Source: Chrysoporthe austroafricana (lineage: Eukaryota; Ascomycota; Sordariomycetes; Diaporthales; Cryphonectriaceae). From it: a DNA stretch of 64,000 bases. The DNA is taken from positions 4,024,383 to 4,088,382 of the forward strand of contig JYIP02000004.1 in the NCBI GenBank assembly GCA_001051155.2, given 5' to 3'. The notes under the pieces were generated by a model. It worked only from the letters and a program-made list of their open reading frames with translations. It did no database searches and had not been told where the DNA came from. Shown here one piece after another: positions 59,564 to 64,000 of the stretch (position 1 is the first letter of the stretch; each line of letters opens with the position of its first letter). The translations under genes and the position numbers were made by a program.

Positions 59564-60053
59564 GGTCTTGCCGGGGGGTGGTGGGGTTGCGGGGACGGGG
59601 GGCTTGGTTGACGATGTTCACTGGGGATCGTGGGGGTGCTGGTGTTTTGGTGTTGTTGTCGTCGATGGCACTTATGCAGTCGGGCTATACGGTCTGTCTG
59701 CTGCCGAAGGGGAAGGCGGTCTGCGGGAGGGCGGTCAGGGTCTTGGTGGCGATGCGCGGGCGCGCACCGTCAGGGTTCTGGCGCCGACGGGGGCAGAAAA
59801 GTTGGCGGGGCTGCCCTCTGACGTTTGCGCCTGTCGCCCCGCGGTGCAGCGCGGTAGCAGCCGAAGTCTATGCAGTCAATGCTAAGAGTCACAACCATCA
59901 ATTTCTGTGACTCAACAACGTCAAGCCCTTTTTAATAGCCTGCAGTCAGCTAGTTTCTCCTCTCCATCCACACGATCCGCTGGTCGTTCCTAGAGGTTTT
60001 CAGGAGCCCTTTCCAAGCGTGCGATCTCGAACAGCCTCTATAGGTGGAGCAAG
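59564..60053. promoter_or_regulatory. Shared divergent promoter of cwc21 and cdc123
   Basis: 490 bp between the two start codons, with no other gene. The cwc21-side half is GT-rich on the plus strand (TGGTGTTTTGG...). The cdc123-side leader has C/T-rich blocks (59955-59970) and no ATG before 60054. Shared regulation is inferred from the arrangement only. Confidence 0.6.
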
Positions 60054-61450
60054 ATGCCTGCTTTCGAGGGCGCAGAGCAGCCTGCGAGCAATAGCAGCAG
60101 CGCTGGAGGCTCGAGTATCTCGTTTCCCGTCACAAGGGACCATATTCTCCATTGCTCATACGACTACTGGTTCCCAAAGTAAGTTACCGTGGGCTCCCAT
60201 GGATAGCTGTGGTAATTGACAAAGCGTGTAGATACCGCACATCATGTATCCGGTCACGTATCATCAAGTTGCCCTCTGAGTTCATCGACTATATCAGGGA
60301 GGACGGCATCATCCTGTCAAGTGACAGCAATACGTCTAATGGAGATGAGAACGGTGACGACGACGATGATGATGATTGGGAGCCAACATCAACGGCCTAC
60401 TCTCGTCCCAGTCCAGAAGAGGCAGAAGAAGACTCAGACTCAGACGACGCAGAGAGCTGGCCGTCAAGGCTCCCACCTAACCAGCGGTTCCCGGAGCTAC
60501 ACCAGACCATCAAGGACACGATCAAGGAGCTGGGCGGCCAGGTGGCGCCCAAGCTGAACTGGTCGTCTCCCAAGGACGCCGCCTGGATATCACCACACCA
60601 GAACACCATAAAGTGCACGACGCCCGACGACATATACCTGCTCCTAAAGAGCTCCAGCTTCATCACCCACGACCTCGACCACGCCTTCGACGGGACCGTC
60701 GCCACGACGTCGTCCGCCAACCCGCCTCCTGCCTCCACGGCAGGCCTGGGCTTTCAGCCCGTCCTGGTCCTCCGCTCCTTTTTCAACCCCCAGACCGCCC
60801 AGGAGTTCCGCTGCTTCGTCAAGCAGCGGAGCCTGGTCGGCATCACCCAGAGGGGCCTGAACTACTACGACTTCCTGCACAAGTACCGGTCGGTCATCGT
60901 CGACCGCGTCAGGGACCTCTTCGACACCAAGCTGCGCTTCACCTTCCCGGACGGCAACTTCTGCTTCGACGTCTACATCCCCGAGGTGACGAGGGACCCG
61001 TTCCGCAGCGACAGCGACGACTCGGACCGGGAGGAGGACCCAGACAAGACGCTCGGGCGGGCGCGGCTGATCGACATCAACCCCTGGGCGCCGAGGACGG
61101 ACACCCTGCTCTTCGACTGGGGCGAGCTACTGGACCTCCAGGTGCCCAAGCCCATGATCGGGACGAACGGGAGCGTCGAGGAGAGCATGGTCCGACTGCA
61201 CCTCGCGGGCGGGCCGGGCCCGGGCGAGGACGACACCACGACGGAGGAGGAGGAGGATGAAGAGGAGGAGGACTACGAGCCGGAGCTCCGGCTGATCGCG
61301 AAGGACGACCCTGCGGCGTACAACTTCAGCTCGCCGCAGTACTCGGCACACAAGCTGCCCAAGGAGGTTGTCGACGCCAGTGCGTCAGGGTCCGGCGGGC
61401 TCAGGGAGTTCGCCCAGCAGTGGAACGAGATGGTGAATCGGAGGCTGTAA
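60054..61450 (+). CDS. cdc123: Cdc123 (D123 family), eIF2 assembly factor
   Basis: Two exons (60054-60178 and 60232-61450, 53-bp intron, GTAAGT donor) give 447 aa. Cdc123 is an ATP-grasp-like chaperone that helps assemble the eIF2 heterotrimer and is needed for translation and cell-cycle entry. The D123 family features are visible: CSYDYWFPKYRT across the junction, IIKLPSEFIDYI, PKLNWSSPKDAAWI, DIYLLLKSSSFI, VLVLRSFFNPQTAQEFRCF, GITQR and the metal-binding DVYIPE...LIDINPW segment. A long acidic insert (Asp/Glu run, residues about 75-110) and a second Glu-rich insert (near 61240-61275) are typical of fungal members. The start at 60054 (CAAGATGC) is the only ATG in the leader. Confidence 0.94.
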
Positions 61451-62083
61451 CGGATGTTCGTGCAGGTGGCAAACCCGGAGCACGCGGCAGGACGGCGTTG
61501 CCCTCGCTGGTTTATAATCATAGCCCATGAGCAGATAATAGACCGGATTGCGAGGACATCGCTCTCACTTGAACTCCAAGCTGAGACCACCGGGCCAGTG
61601 ACGAGGACATGACGATGCTGCTCTGCGTGATCATTGGCGAGACGGGCGTGCTGAACGCCACCAGACTTAGCCTTCTGTCCTATTCTTCTACCAGGCCACT
61701 AACTCGCGTATCAAGAAGGTTGTTGCGCGAACTTTGTCGAAGACACCGACCGATATGGCTAGCCATCATTTCATTCTAATCTGCTGCACCTGTTCTCAAC
61801 ATACTAGATGACGGGGTGCTTTGTCCGTCAAGCCGGAAGCGCAAACAGCCACCTCCGCCTCTTTATCTCTAGATATGTTCTCTCCTTCGTGAGGATCCGC
61901 TTGCTTTCTAAGAGATATTCGTGTCGTTAGGAATCTGTTCAAGTCATCTTGTTTTACCTAGAAGAATGGCGCCACATTGGATGTGTTATTCCATCGCGTC
62001 GTCTATCCTCATAAGGAAGACGCAGCTGAAGATGATTTTCGTTGGCGGCAACATGTGAACGTTGACATATCGGAGTAATTAAT
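61451..62083. other. 3' region of cdc123, no gene seen
   Basis: AT content rises to the right. No open frame with a recognisable domain is present. Confidence 0.5.
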
Positions 62084-62454
62084 TTATTCTGACAACTCGC
62101 CTTGGTCTGTTTGAGCTGCTTCCTTCAAAAGGGGATCGTTGCTTCTGAATTCATTTTTCACATTTTCCAGGTTCTGATGGCTGTTCTTCAACTCTTCAGC
62201 ACCCCTAGTCTTCTGCTGCCTCACTTTATAGACTTCGGCATCGAAAGTTCGCCTGTTCATACTACGCATCCGCTCCAGTTCATCTCCGAGCCTCTAATTG
62301 TCTTTAATCAAGGCAGAGATAGCCTCATATAGGAACTACTTCTAGAAAATTCCTGTATAGCCTTGACAAATCTTTTAACCGGATCCTGCCCCTCTGCAGC
62401 TGGGTGACCTTGGTTGCCTCCTAGAGGTTCCGCGGGCGATGTGAGCGAGGCCAT
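62084..62454 (-). pseudogene. Decayed coiled-coil gene relic (unidentified)
   Basis: On the minus strand an ATG at 62454 opens a 48-codon frame (start MASLTSPAEP, later DPVKRFVKAIQEFSR) that ends in TGA at 62310-62308. From about 62325 the next frame carries on with a protein-like, charged heptad pattern (EAISALIKDN, stop, RLGDELERMRSMNRRTF, AEELKNSHQNLENVKNEF) and ends at 62084. The two halves fit one small coiled-coil protein broken by a one-base shift and by one TAG that looks like a former CAG (C to T before A, as in repeat-induced point mutation). An intron bridging the shift cannot be excluded, but the internal TAG would remain. The family is unknown, and a mobile-element-associated protein is one possibility. 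Confidence 0.4.
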
Positions 62455-64000
62455 ATTGGCCTAGTTCTCAATGATGGGTCCAGTTCAGTTCAAGGATGGC
62501 TACAGATTACGGAGACACTTGAGATCTTTCCGAAAGCAAAGTGAGCATGTATGAGCATACTGATCTCAAGAGTTAGGCTAGCTTGATCAATATAGGATAT
62601 CTACCAAGCCTCATGACATGGAACAGTTTGCCATGCATATGCAAGAATAGCGCTGATAGTATGTGGAAGGAGTGAAGCTGGAAATGATGCTGACTGTGCT
62701 TGTCCGCCGTTTGGAGGCGCTCCTGTAGGCTGAGGACTGGTCTTGGGGTTGCATTCCATGCGGCCAGCCCTGTTATTTGGGACCAGTACTGAGAGCAATG
62801 AAACTGCGGCCGACAAGGATGGGTAACAACGTGTTATATAGTATGCTGTGTTACATGAGAGTGAGGTATCGGGCCTTTGGTGACATACAACAATCAGCAA
62901 CCGGTGTGGCAAAGCATATCCACCTTCTGATCACTGAAAACGAGGTTCCAGGCCAACCTGTCAAATAAACGTTAGTATCGCGTGCGTAGGTGAATATAGC
63001 GCATGCATCGACATCCCGATTGGCTCGGAGGCCCGTACGTGACAAGTGACTTGTGCGAGCACCGTGAGTGACGAGGCTTGACTCGTCGACTTGGTCCCGC
63101 GTTTGCAGCCGTCCGGCATCTCCTCGTCCCTGGCGCGGCCTCCCGCCAACAAGACGGTCTGCTGCCTACTGCGTGCGCAGCAGGAGATGCTGTGTAACGT
63201 GTCCATTGCCTCAGATTATCGTTCCAGCGCAGCTTTTAGGCCAGCGGATGATCTCATCGGCCCGTAAGGAGCATACCTACCCGGCGTCTCCCCCTTCACA
63301 TCTCGGAGCATTCACCCCCCCCCCCCAATCCTCTTCTGCATCAACATATCCAATTGGAAGATCGGTATCTTGAACCTTCCGCCCGCTCTAGAACGATAAT
63401 CCGGGAAACAAGAGAAGACAGACTTCTACGGGGCGCGTGCGGCAGCTTGCTCGGGCGGCGGCGATCCGGCGTCGAATTCAATCGAGCCGTTGTGGGAGGG
63501 GATCAAAGCAGTAAGTAGGTTGGTCGGGAGATCAGATGGTGGCCGTGCCACAGCAGCGGCTGGTCGCTCTGATCAAGAGAGCTCGGTGCCCGGGTGAGAC
63601 TCGTCGGTGCCGCGAGTATATACGGCAATTAATATCTAGTGTCGCATACTGATTGTCAGAGAAGCAGTAGCTGATCCGATAGCGCAGCACGCCTCGAGCT
63701 TTCCAACTCTTCCCCAAAATTAGGAAAATGCTCATTTAGGTGACGGGGCAAGACCGAGGAGAAAATAGACCGAACAGACACAAGTGAGAGGCTCTGCACC
63801 TGATCGCACCGAGGCGCGGCGCTGCATTAGCGCGGGCAGCGCAGGAGGGCGGCAGGTGGGCAGCACGGGCAGGTGCTATGTTAGCTGCTGGGGATCGCCC
63901 GCAATCTCCACACCTGCTCTGCGCTGAAAACTGGATCTTGCCACCCCCCCCCGGCGCGCCAGCTCGACCCAACAACACCAAGCAAGCTGCCAGCTGTCGC
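62455..64000. other. Right-end intergenic region, no gene recognised
   Basis: No convincing frame on either strand. It holds a C-run at 63310-63322, short palindromic words, and GC-rich DNA at the extreme end. Confidence 0.5.

Noticed and set aside
60613..61260. 215-codon frame inside cdc123
   Set aside because: It is an out-of-frame shadow of the D123 coding exon.

Overview
This is eukaryotic DNA from a filamentous ascomycete (Pezizomycotina, most likely Sordariomycetes). The genes are broken by short introns of about 50-100 bp with GTRNGT donors, CTRAC-type branch sites and YAG acceptors. The protein set fits too: a HAK-type potassium transporter, a Cdc25-type Ras exchange factor with SH3, GPI-type cell-surface hydrolases, and a fungal C2H2/Fungal_trans regulator. 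The genus cannot be fixed from sequence reading alone. No bacterial features, rRNA, tRNA or CRISPR were found.

Layout: 1-3.5 kb is GC-rich, simple-repeat DNA. At 3.6-4.9 kb (+) lies a Myb/SANT DNA-binding protein with a puzzling 3' end. A gap of about 7 kb without a convincing gene follows. From 12.4 to 26.5 kb comes a gene-rich block: a ketopantoate reductase family protein (-), a PLC-like GPI-anchored phosphodiesterase (+), an MFS DHA1 transporter (-), an NSUN5/Rcm1-like rRNA methyltransferase (-), a poly-A inverted repeat containing an assembly N, and a HAK/KUP potassium transporter (-). A second low-complexity A-rich patch sits at 27.7-28.0 kb. From 30.1 to 41.9 kb, all on the minus strand, are a GH64 protein with an unusual membrane tail, a GH16 GPI-type glucanase/transglycosylase, and a C2H2 transcription factor. 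A gap of about 10 kb (41.9-52.3 kb) holds only simple repeats and possible gene relics. The Cdc25-like RasGEF is at 52.3-56.2 kb (+). Further right are the splicing factor Cwc21 (-) and the eIF2-assembly factor Cdc123 (+), which share a 490-bp divergent promoter. The last 2.5 kb holds a decayed coiled-coil gene relic.

The genes do not form an obvious biosynthetic cluster. They are a mix of housekeeping functions (Rcm1-like, Cwc21, Cdc123), signalling (RasGEF), regulation (Myb, C2H2 factor), transport (MFS, HAK) and surface/cell-wall functions (PLC-like, GH64, GH16). The most interesting sequence-level observations are: (1) the Myb gene, whose coding signal continues in frame past a TAG in a textbook readthrough context and then apparently past a UGA-C with a +1 shift; (2) the GH64 enzyme without a signal peptide but with a long C-terminal membrane tail; (3) a 15-nt microexon in the PLC-like gene; and (4) a pair of opposite-facing poly-A-tailed copies around the assembly N. 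Exon boundaries were inferred by eye from splice signals and protein-family continuity.
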